From: Candidatus Desulfobia pelagia
Lineage (GTDB): Bacteria > Desulfobacterota > Desulfobulbia > Desulfobulbales > SURF-16
DNA length: 45,134 nucleotides
Direction: 5' to 3'
NCBI GenBank assembly: GCA_014382295.1
Contig: JACNJZ010000065.1
Coordinates: 7,085 to 52,218 of the forward strand
Shown: piece after piece, positions 28,845 through 39,087 of the stretch
How positions within the stretch are numbered: the first letter of the stretch is position 1
How the letters are laid out: every line of letters begins with the position of its first letter
The notes under the pieces: model-generated
Told to the model about the DNA's origin: nothing
The model's input: only the letters and a program-made list of their open reading frames with translations
Database searches by the model: none
Program-made: the position numbers and the translations under genes

Positions 28845-29900
28845 TTATTTTCCACTCATGAGCACAGCCACTGTTCTGGTTGAATCAAGCTGCTCACAGG
28901 CAATTTTAATTGCTGCTGTCAATGGTACGGAAAGAAGCATACCCGGGATCCCCCACATCCAGCCCCAGAACACCAGCGAAAGAAGCACCACCAGAGGGCT
29001 TAGATTGAGACCCTTACCCATTACTTTTGGCTCCACATAATTACCGACAACAGTCTGTATTGCCACCAGCAGCAAAGCCACAATAAACATTTTACCAAAC
29101 GATCCGGAATCAAAAAGAGACACAGCAACAGGAGGAATTACAGCAATAAGAGAACCAATATTAGGAATGAAATTGAGCAGAAAAGCAAGCACCCCCCAAA
29201 GCACCGCGAAAGGAACCTGGAGAGCCAACAGTATCAGAGTAACGAGAATACCTGTCAGAATACTTATAAGCGTTTTAAGTCCCAAATATCCCTGAACAGC
29301 CTTATTAATACGGCCAAGCGCATCAAGAACTGATTCAGATCGGCTTTTCCCAAATCCCAGAACAATACGTTTTGCAAAACTTTCTCTTTCTGCGAGCATA
29401 AATACCATGAACAGAAAAACCCAGATCATATTGCCAAGAAAAGAAAAAAAGGAACCGCTGAGCCGCTGCACCAGAGTCCCAACAGGTTTCAAATCCATCT
29501 CGCTGAAACTCTTGAGAAACGAGCCATACACCTCTCTTACCTGATCCGGACTGATGTTCAGCCAGGCCAGAATACTTCGTGAATATACCCAGAATTTCTC
29601 TTCAAAAACGGGAAGCTGCCCCTGAAATTCTTTTATATTCACACTTACCAGTCTGCCGAGCAGGTAAATCAATCCAACTATAAATAAAATAACAATAAGC
29701 GTTCTTATAAAACTAGGCAGGGGAAATCGTTGAAGAAAATCGAGCGGAATCCCTAGAGCATAGCAAAAAAGCAATGAGATGCTAAGGGGGATAAATAAAA
29801 AGGCCATGGTCTTGAGAATTACTGTAAGCAGAACAAGCAGCAACACCCAGGATGCAACCTTTACAATTCCCATTGCCGGTTCATGTGATTCATTTTTCAT
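28845..29900 (-). CDS. AI-2E family (PerM-like) transporter
   Basis: Multi-pass; GYLGLKTLISILTGILVTLIL…LWGVLAFLLNFIPNIGSLIAVIPP…GNYVEPKVMGKGLNLSPLVVLLSLVFWGWMWGIPGMLLSVPLTAAIKI. Confidence 0.93.
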   Translation of the reverse strand: MKNESHEPAMGIVKVASWVLLLVLLTVILKTMAFLFIPLSISLLFCYALGIPLDFLQRFPLPSFIRTLIVILFIVGLIYLLGRLVSVNIKEFQGQLPVFEEKFWVYSRSILAWLNISPDQVREVYGSFLKSFSEMDLKPVGTLVQRLSGSFFSFLGNMIWVFLFMVFMLAERESFAKRIVLGFGKSRSESVLDALGRINKAVQGYLGLKTLISILTGILVTLILLALQVPFAVLWGVLAFLLNFIPNIGSLIAVIPPVAVSLFDSGSFGKMFIVALLLVAIQTVVGNYVEPKVMGKGLNLSPLVVLLSLVFWGWMWGIPGMLLSVPLTAAIKIACEQLDSTRTVAVLMSGK

Positions 29901-29935
29901 TTGTATTTACCAGTGTCATCATTCAAATATACTTT

Positions 29936-30688
29936 TCAGAGATAAAAAATATCTCCTGATTCCGGCAAAAAAGCATTAAAGGAAACACTCTGTACTGCCG
30001 CGACGATGCGATCATACTGCTCTCCCCTTTCTGTCCTGTCAACATGAACCAATGCAAGGTTTTTCGCCTTGGCTTTTTCAGCAAACTCAAGACTTTTTTT
30101 AACATTTCCATGTCCCGGTGCAACGTTGTTCATCCAGAAAGACTCATGAATAATGAGGTCACATCCTGATGCCAAAGCGAGGGTTTTTGCAGTAGGTTTT
30201 CCATCACCGCTGTAAAAAAGTGAATGACTGTCATCTTCGATGCGTACAGAAAGGCAGCGCTGAGAATGAACATTTTCGGCTGTTTTCCAGAGCACGGAAC
30301 CTGTTTTCATACAACCTTCAGGTTCCAATTCAACGATTTCCAGCCTGAATTTCAGCCTCCTGAGAAAATCGGGATAAGCAAGCTCCATGACCTGCACAAT
30401 CTTTTCTTTAATCCCGGCTTGACCACATATCTGCAATGGTTTCGATCTGCCCATTTGCCAGAAACGCAAAAGCAGTAATGGAATACCAAAAAAATGGTCT
30501 CCATGGAAATGAGATATCCATACCGCATCGAGCTCATCCGGATCATCACACAGGGCAAAGTAGTTATGGGGCACTGTAAAACCGCAATCGAGAAGAATCC
30601 GTTCATTGCCGGCTGTCTTGACATGGATTGAGGTGTTCGGTTGACGCGCATCACAGGCCTCTCCAACACCGAGAAAACAAATTTCCAT
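29936..30688 (-). CDS. Metallo-beta-lactamase fold hydrolase, RNase Z-like
   Basis: GVGEACDARQPNTSIHV, WISHFHGDHFFGIPLLL, LFYSGDGKPT, HESFW, LVHVDR. Confidence 0.85.
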   Translation of the reverse strand: MEICFLGVGEACDARQPNTSIHVKTAGNERILLDCGFTVPHNYFALCDDPDELDAVWISHFHGDHFFGIPLLLLRFWQMGRSKPLQICGQAGIKEKIVQVMELAYPDFLRRLKFRLEIVELEPEGCMKTGSVLWKTAENVHSQRCLSVRIEDDSHSLFYSGDGKPTAKTLALASGCDLIIHESFWMNNVAPGHGNVKKSLEFAEKAKAKNLALVHVDRTERGEQYDRIVAAVQSVSFNAFLPESGDIFYL

Positions 30689-30834
30689 AGCGTCTTGCCC
30701 TCAGACCATTCCAAAGAAATAAAAAAAGATCAAATTCATAGCACCACTATGGATTAAAATAGTTTATTATGCAAGATTGCACCGCACATTTTCAATAGGT
30801 GAATACTTTTTACCAGGGCCTCAACACATAAAGC

Positions 30835-33800
30835 ATGCATGATCATATACCCCTCACACGCAGTCAGTTAATAACAGGCTACAGCTCCCTGTCTGACTTT
30901 GAGAAGACAGTGCTCCAGCTTGCCTCTGTTATCTTTGAGCCGGCAAATCAGGAAATTATAGCAAGTTGTCTCGTCCATATGGGATTTGACCTCAAAGATA
31001 ATTTCATCGATGACAACAGGCCGCTTTCCGCCCTTCTCCGCAAGCTCCAGGACCGCCATCTCTTGACCTGGAAATACCAATGTCATCCCCTTATCGTGGA
31101 GATTATGACACGGAAGGCACGCAGTGCAGGAATCCTGGAAAAAATGTCTGCCGCCGCCCAGGAAGAGTTGCCGGCCACTGAAGAACAGATCAATTCCATC
31201 CCCCATAAAACAGAACGTCTCCTGCGAGAAATCCGCATAGGGCTCTACAATAATAACATCTCGCACGCTAACAGTTTCCTGGTCCGCTTTCATGATCTGC
31301 ATGACCCCTCCAGGACGGAATCCCCCCTTATCAAGATCATCAATAACCCTTTCGACGCTGTCTGGTTCCGTGAACTTCCCGTCTACCTGCAGCTTCATGC
31401 CCTCCATGAAATTTCAAAACACTGCCTGAAAGACATGGAACCTTTCGAACCGGTCATGGATTACCTCATGGCGCAGGAAACGCTTCAATCCATACCGGAA
31501 GAAGGGAAACCTTCCCTGTATTATCTGCGCATAAACAACCTGCTCATGCAGGGAAAATTAGATAAAGCCAGTCAGGAAATCGCCATGGCCGGCGAAAATA
31601 TAACATCATCGGGTCTTCGCGGCTGGGCAGCCTATCTTGCGGCAATACCCAATGAAGCCATCAACTCCTTCGAGGCCGATCTCAAGATCTTGCGTAACAA
31701 GGGGCAATCCCGAAATCTCTTTTTCACTGGTCCAGAAGGCCTGTTTTTTATTCTGTCGCTCTTAAAATCCAACGATTATTCCCAGTTTCCCAGAATCAAA
31801 CGATTCGTTTCAATTATCGAATCAACCCAACCCGGCAGCTATCTTCTTGAAAGTTACCGGGCCCTTCTGGCAGTATGCAGTGCCAAACTGGAAAATTTTC
31901 AATCTGATTATTCGATCAGTATCTGGAAACCTGGTCCTAAAAACTCCATCACCACCCTTTTTCAGGGGTTATGTCAGTACTGGCTCCATGGCCGGCTCGA
32001 CAAAGCACAGATTGACGAAATTCAGAACTACCGGGAAAAAGCCCAGGAATACGGCTACCAATGGCTGTCCCAGGAATACGACATTCTGCTTTCACTCTCA
32101 TCAGGGGAACTTTTCGACAGCACCCATACTATTTCACAATCTTCTGTTGTTTCAGTCTTTCAACAGGAGACACCATGGCAGCGTGCTTTAAAATCTCTTG
32201 AGATTGTCGGGTTAAAATCCGGAGAAGACGAAACTGCAGGAAGTTCTTCACGCCTCATCTGGCTTATTGCCTACGACAACGGTTTCATTTCCATAACCCC
32301 AAGGGAACAGAAAAAAACGATACGGGGCACATGGAGCAAAGGAAGGTCTATCGCCCTCAAGCGTCTTGCAGAAGAGATGCAGTTAGACTTTCTCACCCTG
32401 CAGGACCAGCAAATCTGCTCAACTCTTTATCGCCGCCAATCGTCCACAGATTCTTCCTATGATTTCTATATGGAAAACACTCTTTCTCTTCTCATTGGAC
32501 ACCCTCTCCTTTTCCTGAAAAAATCACCGTCAACCCCTGTTGAACTGCTTCGGGGTGAGCCGGAACTTGTTGTGACAAATCAAGGCAACAAACTGCTCCT
32601 TCATTTTTCTCCCTATAATTTAGAAGAAAAAACTGTTGTCACCCAAGAGACAGCCACCAGGTTCAAAGTAATTACCTTTACCGTGCAGCATCGCAGAATA
32701 GCTGAAATTATCGGCAACGATGGACTTCTTGTTCCGGCATCCGCAAAGGCACAAGTGGCACAAACTTTAGGCAAACTGGCGGCATCCCTGACAGTGTATT
32801 CCGACATAGGCGCATCGTATGACGATATCGTCAAGATCGCCCCGGATTCACGTATTTTCATACAAATACTGCCCCTTGGAGCAGGCTTTCGCCTCTCAAT
32901 TCTGGTGAAACCACTGGGGCCACATGGCCCGGCCTTACTTCCCGGATATGGAACCACAACACTCATCGCTGAAATACAGGGAAAACGTCTTCATACCTAC
33001 CGTAATCTCGATGAAGAAAAAAGGACCAGTCTTGAAATTGAAAACGGCTGCCCTACCCTTGCCAGCTTATCTGACTCAAGTGGCGAATGGCTGTTTGATG
33101 ATCCCACCCACTGCCTGAACGTCTTATCGGAACTTGAGAACATCAGCGGTGACCACATCATAGTTGAATGGCCAGAAGGAGAAAAATTAACAATAAAACA
33201 GGAAGTTACTTTCAACAAATTCCATGTCCGTGTTCACAAAAAACAAGACTGGTTCTCCCTGGACGGCACCCTGGAGATCGATGCCGACACCGTTCTTGAC
33301 ATGCAGCAGCTGCTCAACCTTATCACCACACACCCGGGGAAATTTATTCCAATCGGCAAAGGGGAATTTATCGCCCTGTCGAAAAAATTTCGCGCCAAAC
33401 TTGAAGAACTCGCCATTATATCCGAACAACAGGGTGAAAAGAGGTTTATTCGACCCCTGGCCAGCCTGGCCCTGGAAGATTTCGCCATCAATGGAAGTAT
33501 TCTGGAAAGTGATATTCACTGGCAGAGTCAAATCCACAAAATGCACGAAGCCCAGGAGCTGCATCCGGAACTCCCCTCTACTCTCCAGGCCGAACTCCGC
33601 GACTACCAGATCGAAGGTTTTGTCTGGCTGGCACGCCTGGCACACTGGGGTGTTGGCGGCTGCCTGGCTGACGATATGGGACTTGGTAAAACAATACAGG
33701 CCCTGGCAGTCATCCTTGCCAAAGCACATCTTGGCCCCTCAATTGTTGTGGCGCCAACTTCGGTATGTTTTAACTGGATCCAGGAAATTGAACGTTTTAC

Positions 33801-34959
33801 TCCTACGTTAAACCCCATCCTTTTCGGAAGTGCAGGCAGAGAACACACGGTCCAGACCTTAAAAAGTTTTGATATTCTCATTACCAGTTACGGGCTTTTA
33901 CAGCAGGAATCAGAACTTCTCTCATCGCTGAACTGGCAAACCATTATTCTTGATGAAGCTCAGGCTATTAAAAATATAGCCACAAAACGCTCTAAAGCAG
34001 CAATGTCCCTAAAGGGCGAACTCAAAATTATCACAACTGGAACCCCTGTAGAAAATCATTTAGGAGAACTCTGGAATCTTTTCAATTTCATTAATCCCGG
34101 CCTTCTCGGCTCTCTTGATCAGTTCAATCGTCGATTCATAAACCCCATAGCAAAACATAAAGATAAATCTGTCCTTAGAAAATTAAAAAAACTCATCTCT
34201 CCTTTTATCCTCAGGCGGATAAAAAGTCAGGTTCTTGAAGAACTTCCTCCAAAAACCGAAATAGTACTACAGGTCGACCTGAGTGAGGAAGAAGCAATAT
34301 TTTATGAAGCGATCCGGAGAAACGCCCTGGATCATATTGATAAAACGAACCATCCCGGGCATCGGCAAATGATGATATTATCGGGCATCATGAAATTGAG
34401 AAGAGCCTGTTGTGCCCCCAGTCTGGTTCATCCCGAAACCTCTCTCTCCAGTTCAAAACTGCAGCTTTTTAAAACGATACTTTCAGAACTACGGGAAAAC
34501 AATCACAAGGCACTGGTGTTCAGCCAGTTTGTCTCCTATCTTAAAATAATCAGATCCCATCTGGATGCTGCCGGCATCAATTACCGCTATCTTGACGGTT
34601 CTACTCCAACCAGGAAGCGCCAGGAAGAGGTGGAAGCTTTTCAGGCCGGCGACGGAGATGTTTTCCTTATAAGCCTTAAGGCCGGCGGAACCGGTTTGAA
34701 CCTCACCGCAGCTGACTACGTCATTCATATGGACCCATGGTGGAATCCTGCGGTTGAAGATCAGGCCTCAAACAGGGCGCACCGAATAGGACAGCAGCAC
34801 CCTGTAACAATTTATCGCCTCATAACAAAAAATACCATTGAGGAAAAGATAGTAAAACTGCACCAGGAAAAGCGGAAACTAGCTGACACACTTCTTGAAG
34901 GCACAGATATAAGTCATAAATTAAGCAGTGAAGAACTTCTTTCCCTTCTCAGAGAATAA
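30835..34959 (+). CDS. SNF2/SWI2-family DEAD/DEAH box helicase
   Basis: GGCLADDMGLGKTIQALAVI, ILDEAQAIKN, TGTPVENHLGELWNLFNFINPG, LVFSQFVSYL, LKAGGTGLNLTAADYVIHMDPWWNPAVEDQASNRAHRIGQ; ~900-aa N-terminal extension. Confidence 0.95.
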   Translation: MHDHIPLTRSQLITGYSSLSDFEKTVLQLASVIFEPANQEIIASCLVHMGFDLKDNFIDDNRPLSALLRKLQDRHLLTWKYQCHPLIVEIMTRKARSAGILEKMSAAAQEELPATEEQINSIPHKTERLLREIRIGLYNNNISHANSFLVRFHDLHDPSRTESPLIKIINNPFDAVWFRELPVYLQLHALHEISKHCLKDMEPFEPVMDYLMAQETLQSIPEEGKPSLYYLRINNLLMQGKLDKASQEIAMAGENITSSGLRGWAAYLAAIPNEAINSFEADLKILRNKGQSRNLFFTGPEGLFFILSLLKSNDYSQFPRIKRFVSIIESTQPGSYLLESYRALLAVCSAKLENFQSDYSISIWKPGPKNSITTLFQGLCQYWLHGRLDKAQIDEIQNYREKAQEYGYQWLSQEYDILLSLSSGELFDSTHTISQSSVVSVFQQETPWQRALKSLEIVGLKSGEDETAGSSSRLIWLIAYDNGFISITPREQKKTIRGTWSKGRSIALKRLAEEMQLDFLTLQDQQICSTLYRRQSSTDSSYDFYMENTLSLLIGHPLLFLKKSPSTPVELLRGEPELVVTNQGNKLLLHFSPYNLEEKTVVTQETATRFKVITFTVQHRRIAEIIGNDGLLVPASAKAQVAQTLGKLAASLTVYSDIGASYDDIVKIAPDSRIFIQILPLGAGFRLSILVKPLGPHGPALLPGYGTTTLIAEIQGKRLHTYRNLDEEKRTSLEIENGCPTLASLSDSSGEWLFDDPTHCLNVLSELENISGDHIIVEWPEGEKLTIKQEVTFNKFHVRVHKKQDWFSLDGTLEIDADTVLDMQQLLNLITTHPGKFIPIGKGEFIALSKKFRAKLEELAIISEQQGEKRFIRPLASLALEDFAINGSILESDIHWQSQIHKMHEAQELHPELPSTLQAELRDYQIEGFVWLARLAHWGVGGCLADDMGLGKTIQALAVILAKAHLGPSIVVAPTSVCFNWIQEIERFTPTLNPILFGSAGREHTVQTLKSFDILITSYGLLQQESELLSSLNWQTIILDEAQAIKNIATKRSKAAMSLKGELKIITTGTPVENHLGELWNLFNFINPGLLGSLDQFNRRFINPIAKHKDKSVLRKLKKLISPFILRRIKSQVLEELPPKTEIVLQVDLSEEEAIFYEAIRRNALDHIDKTNHPGHRQMMILSGIMKLRRACCAPSLVHPETSLSSSKLQLFKTILSELRENNHKALVFSQFVSYLKIIRSHLDAAGINYRYLDGSTPTRKRQEEVEAFQAGDGDVFLISLKAGGTGLNLTAADYVIHMDPWWNPAVEDQASNRAHRIGQQHPVTIYRLITKNTIEEKIVKLHQEKRKLADTLLEGTDISHKLSSEELLSLLRE

Positions 34960-34984
34960 TTCCCATACCGAGCCTCTTCAAAAA

Positions 34985-35016
34985 AAAGGCAGAGCCGCAT
35001 TATCGACTCTGCCTTT
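34985..35016. terminator. Bidirectional rho-independent terminator
   Basis: AAAGGCAGAG / CTCTGCCTTT arms, 12-nt loop, A-run 5' of the stem; lies between convergent ORFs. Confidence 0.75.
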
Positions 35017-35046
35017 GAACATACACAACTATAAAAATCTTATTTT

Positions 35047-35406
35047 TTACAGATCAGAACCTGCCGCAGGTTTCACCTTAAGGGCTCTATCTCTGATATT
35101 GGCGATATGAACTGCGTTAATCTCCTCAAAAGATATCCCCTCTGAATGCATGGAATCATCGGACTGATACTTAACCCGTGATGAAGCAATAATTATCCTG
35201 TCTTGCCTATCATTGTATGGCATTCCTTCGCAGGTCATACTTTCAACAGTGTCATCGTGTATTGCAGCCGTCAACAATATTTTATGTGAGCTGGCATGTT
35301 CATCAGGTCCTTCTGAAAAATCACAGGCTCCGGCATTTGAAATCCCACCGAATACTACCAAAACCATAAAAGTAAAAACAACTTGTAACATCTCATTTTT
35401 TTTCAT
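35047..35406 (-). CDS. Small secreted hypothetical protein
   Basis: Signal peptide-like MLQVVFTFMVLVVFGGISNAGACDF; no known motif. Confidence 0.5.
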   Translation of the reverse strand: MKKNEMLQVVFTFMVLVVFGGISNAGACDFSEGPDEHASSHKILLTAAIHDDTVESMTCEGMPYNDRQDRIIIASSRVKYQSDDSMHSEGISFEEINAVHIANIRDRALKVKPAAGSDL

Positions 35407-35810
35407 CTATTTTCCCTCATCTTTTCTTAAATTTGTAAAAACACATCCAACGCAATTGTAGAGTAATTTGCAATTATTGTTCCATTCCCAAGACAGGCCC
35501 CTAACAATCTTAAATCCCATGTACTTTCAATGAGTTGGTCCATAAACCCCAATGTAACAAAATGAAAACAATAAACAACAGGGTACTTTTACCCTAACAA
35601 ATCACTTTTGTCATTGGGTTATTTGGCGCATTCCTACATTACAACCTACAGCTTCATTATATGAATTTCCTGCATACAATAGGTTCATTAATGGTACAAT
35701 ACGTATTGAAACAGTTTAATAATCAGGCAGAAATACATACAATAAGGAGAAGAACTGTCCCGATATCCCCTTGACAATTTAGATTAATTGGTCAAAAACA
35801 TAAGGCAACC

Positions 35811-35823
35811 TTGAAAAACCATG
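35811..35823. repeat. Possible solo terminus of the 14098/25640 element family (AAGGCAACCTTGAAAAA)
   Basis: GGCAACCTTGAAAAA matches the right-end sequence of copy A (reverse complement of TTTTTCAAGGTTGCC). Confidence 0.4.
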
Positions 35824-35926
35824 CAGGAATCAAACACATGAGGCTTCGGACTACGCAATTCCCTGCAAACCATTGCTATAACTGATCCTCTCCATCGAAA
35901 TCCTCAAAAAGGAGTAATGCAGGCTA

Positions 35927-36160
35927 ATGGATTCAGAAAAACAGAAAAATTCCAGGCTGATCATCTTCTTTTTCATAGGGGTGATCCTTCTCAATTACCC
36001 TATTCTTTCTCTATTCAGCGACAACGAAAGAAACGTTTTCGGCATTCCCTTACTCTACGCCTTTGTTTTTACCACATGGGCCCTGCTTATTTTTATTACC
36101 GCCCTTACTGTCAGGTACACCGGGAATAAAACTTCCCAGCACACCGACAAGGCACAATAA
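35927..36160 (+). CDS. Small two-TM membrane protein preceding the transporter-like receptor
   Basis: LIIFFFIGVILLNYPILSLFS…LLYAFVFTTWALLIFITALTV; stop adjacent to the downstream ATG at 36160. Confidence 0.7.
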   Translation: MDSEKQKNSRLIIFFFIGVILLNYPILSLFSDNERNVFGIPLLYAFVFTTWALLIFITALTVRYTGNKTSQHTDKAQ

Positions 36161-39054
36161 TGCTGTGGAAGTATGTGGTCATACTGGTCGCCTTTGCCTA
36201 TCTCGGTGTAATGTTTGGCGTTGCTTACTACGCAGAGAAACGTGCTGCTGCAGGACGCAGCATTATCAACAATCCCTGGGTCTACTCTCTTTCCATCGCT
36301 GTATACTGCACGACGTGGACCTATTACGGAAGCGTTGGCCGGGCAACCACATCCGGACTGGAATTCCTTGCCGTTTACATAGGCCCGACCCTTATGGCCT
36401 TTCTCTGGTGGCCTGTCCTGAAAAAAATAGTCCGCATCTGTAAAACTCACCGGATTACAACCATTGCCGGATTTATTTCATCACGGTACGGCAAAAGCTT
36501 AACCCTGAGCATCCTGGTCACTGTTTTTTCAGTTGTCGGCATTATGCCCTATATATCTCTGCAACTGAAAGCTGTATCCACCAGTATAAATGGACTGCTT
36601 CAACATCCGGAGATGATAACGCCTGCTCCTTCCATTGTATTATGGTCTGATACCGCTTTTTATGTGGCCCTTATCATGGCAGCTTTTACTATTATTTTCG
36701 GAGCCCGAAACCTGGACACTTTTGAAAGGCATGAAGGAATAGTTGCCGCTGTCGCATTTGAATCACTGGTAAAACTACTGGCATCCCTCGCAGTTGGAAT
36801 ATTCGTTGTATACGGTCTGCATAACGGAATTTTAGACATTTTCGATAAAGCCAGAGCCGTCCCCCATCTGGACACTCTTTTCACCATGGATGGCAATGAC
36901 TACCTGCGATGGAGCACCATCACTTTTTTATCTGCAATGGCAATTATGTTTCTTCCCCGCCAATTTCAAATGATGGTGGTTGAAAATGTAAATGAAAATC
37001 ATATTAAACAGGCCGCATGGATTTTTCCGCTCTATCTTTTCGCCATCAATCTTTTTGTATTGCCAATCGCCTTCAGCGGCATATTGCGTTTTCCATTTGG
37101 AGGCGTCAATCCTGACACCTTTGTCCTGTCCCTCCCGCTTTCAGCGCATTATCACGTCCTTGCCATGTTCGTTTTTCTTGGCGGACTCTCTGCCGCGACT
37201 GCAATGATTGCTGTAACCAGCATTGCAATCAGCACGATGGTAAGCAATGACCTCATTCTCCCCTTAATGATGCGGTTTGGTGTTCTCCGGATTAACCGAC
37301 AAAAAGATTTCAGCGGACATATCCTGAAAATAAGGCAGATAACTATTATTATCATTCTGCTGCTTGGTTATATCAACTTCCGCTGGATAAGCGGCTCCTT
37401 GACCCTGGTCACAATGGGCCTTATCTCTTTTGCCGCTGCCGCCCAGTTCGCGCCATTGATTTTATGTGGAATTTTCTGGAAAGGCGGAACCCGTCTTGGT
37501 GCAATAACCGGTCTCAGCGGTGGTTTTGCCGTCTGGACATACACCATGCTTCTCCCTCTTTTTTCCCAATCCGGCTGGCTGCCAATCAGTTTCATTGAAG
37601 AAGGCCCTTTTGGCATTTCAATCCTGAGGCCTTATCAGTTATTCGGCCTGGAGGGATTTGGATGGCTTGAACACGGAGTTTTCTGGAGCCTTCTGGTAAA
37701 TATCGGAGGATACCTTATAGTCTCTCTTGTTGCTGAACACAGAAGCAGCACAGGGCATATACAGGCAGAGTTATTTGTAGACGTCTTTCGGCCAGAACGA
37801 CGCACCTCTTCATGGCAGGATAATTTCGCAATATCTGACCTCCAGAAACTTTTATGCCGCTTTTTAGGGGATGAACCGGTTGAAAGAATATTCTCTCTAT
37901 ACAGCCGGGCCTTTGCCGGATCAATCGAAGAAAAGGGGGACCTTGTTGATTATGCGGAAAAAATACTTGCAGGCTCCATTGGCTCCGCCTCGGCCCGGCT
38001 TGCTGTGGCATCTGTTGTACAGCAAGCCACCGTTATTAAAGATCCTATAACCGCAGAGGAATCAATACGGGAAAGTGAAGCACGATTACAGGCTATAATG
38101 GACAACACTTCCACAGCTATCACCCTTAAGGATACCCAGGGCCATTTTATTCTCATCAATCGCAAATTTTCAGAGATGGTCGATATGTCAAACGAAGAAA
38201 TCGTTGGAAAAACCGACTACGACATTTTCCCGGAAAAACTTGCAGATAAATACAGAGAAAATGACAGGAAAGCGCAACAGGAGGGCTTCCCGATACAGGT
38301 CGAAGAAACTATCCACCATCCTGATGGACGCCATACATATCTCGCCATCAAGTTTCCCCTCTACGACACAAGCAGAACACCATATGGCATCTGCAGCATA
38401 GCCACAGATATTACAGAACGAAAACGCAGTGAATTTGATCTGCAAAAGAGCCATGACCGTTTAAAACAGGCCCTAGAAGATACTATTACCGCCATTGCAA
38501 GAGCCGTTGAAGCACGGGATCTCTACGTTGCCGGCCACCAGAGACGCGTCGCTCAGCTCGCTGTGGCCATAGCCAGGGAAATGGGACTCAGCGATGATCA
38601 GATTGAAGGGGTCCGCATGGGTGCGATGATCCACGACATAGGAAAAATCCATCTCCCTGCTGAAATTCTAAACAAACCGGCCCGATTGCTTGACACTGAA
38701 TTCGCCCTTGTCAAAAGCCATTCCGAGGTAGGCTACGAAATCCTGAAGGATGTTACATTGCCATGGCCTGTTGCCCAGATTGTCCACCAGCACCATGAGC
38801 ACATTGATGGTTCCGGTTACCCCCATGGACTGCAGGAAAATGATATCCTTATCGAATCAAAGATAGTTTGTGTAGCGGATGTCGTCGAAGCAATGGCAGG
38901 CCACCGCCCTTATAGACCGGCAAAAGGGATTCAAAAAGCCCTGAAGGAAATTGAAAAACATAAAGGGATCTATTATGACCCCAAAGTAGTTGAGGCATGC
39001 CTGCGCCTCTTTAATGAAAAAATATTTACCTTTGAAGAAAAATTGCACTCTTAA
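36160..39054 (+). CDS. SLC5-like (sodium:solute symporter) domain + STAC-like linker + PAS + HD-GYP fusion
   Basis: ~13 TM SSS region (SIAVYCTTWTYYGSVGRATTSGLEFLAVYIGP); DYAEKILAGSIGSASARLAVASV; PAS (TAITLKDTQGHFILINRKFSEMV); HD-GYP (VAGHQRRVAQLAV, MIHDIGKIHLPAEIL, HHEHIDGSGYPHGL). Confidence 0.9.
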   Translation: MLWKYVVILVAFAYLGVMFGVAYYAEKRAAAGRSIINNPWVYSLSIAVYCTTWTYYGSVGRATTSGLEFLAVYIGPTLMAFLWWPVLKKIVRICKTHRITTIAGFISSRYGKSLTLSILVTVFSVVGIMPYISLQLKAVSTSINGLLQHPEMITPAPSIVLWSDTAFYVALIMAAFTIIFGARNLDTFERHEGIVAAVAFESLVKLLASLAVGIFVVYGLHNGILDIFDKARAVPHLDTLFTMDGNDYLRWSTITFLSAMAIMFLPRQFQMMVVENVNENHIKQAAWIFPLYLFAINLFVLPIAFSGILRFPFGGVNPDTFVLSLPLSAHYHVLAMFVFLGGLSAATAMIAVTSIAISTMVSNDLILPLMMRFGVLRINRQKDFSGHILKIRQITIIIILLLGYINFRWISGSLTLVTMGLISFAAAAQFAPLILCGIFWKGGTRLGAITGLSGGFAVWTYTMLLPLFSQSGWLPISFIEEGPFGISILRPYQLFGLEGFGWLEHGVFWSLLVNIGGYLIVSLVAEHRSSTGHIQAELFVDVFRPERRTSSWQDNFAISDLQKLLCRFLGDEPVERIFSLYSRAFAGSIEEKGDLVDYAEKILAGSIGSASARLAVASVVQQATVIKDPITAEESIRESEARLQAIMDNTSTAITLKDTQGHFILINRKFSEMVDMSNEEIVGKTDYDIFPEKLADKYRENDRKAQQEGFPIQVEETIHHPDGRHTYLAIKFPLYDTSRTPYGICSIATDITERKRSEFDLQKSHDRLKQALEDTITAIARAVEARDLYVAGHQRRVAQLAVAIAREMGLSDDQIEGVRMGAMIHDIGKIHLPAEILNKPARLLDTEFALVKSHSEVGYEILKDVTLPWPVAQIVHQHHEHIDGSGYPHGLQENDILIESKIVCVADVVEAMAGHRPYRPAKGIQKALKEIEKHKGIYYDPKVVEACLRLFNEKIFTFEEKLHS

Positions 39055-39087
39055 ACAGGCGCCAGAAAAAAAACTAACCCGTATTTT

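Noticed and set aside
30835-34959. SNF2 helicase plus adjacent MBL-fold protein as a DISARM-like or other defence system
   Set aside because: No methyltransferase, PLD, DUF1998 or other defence partner nearby; the MBL gene is divergent and looks like a housekeeping RNase Z-like protein.
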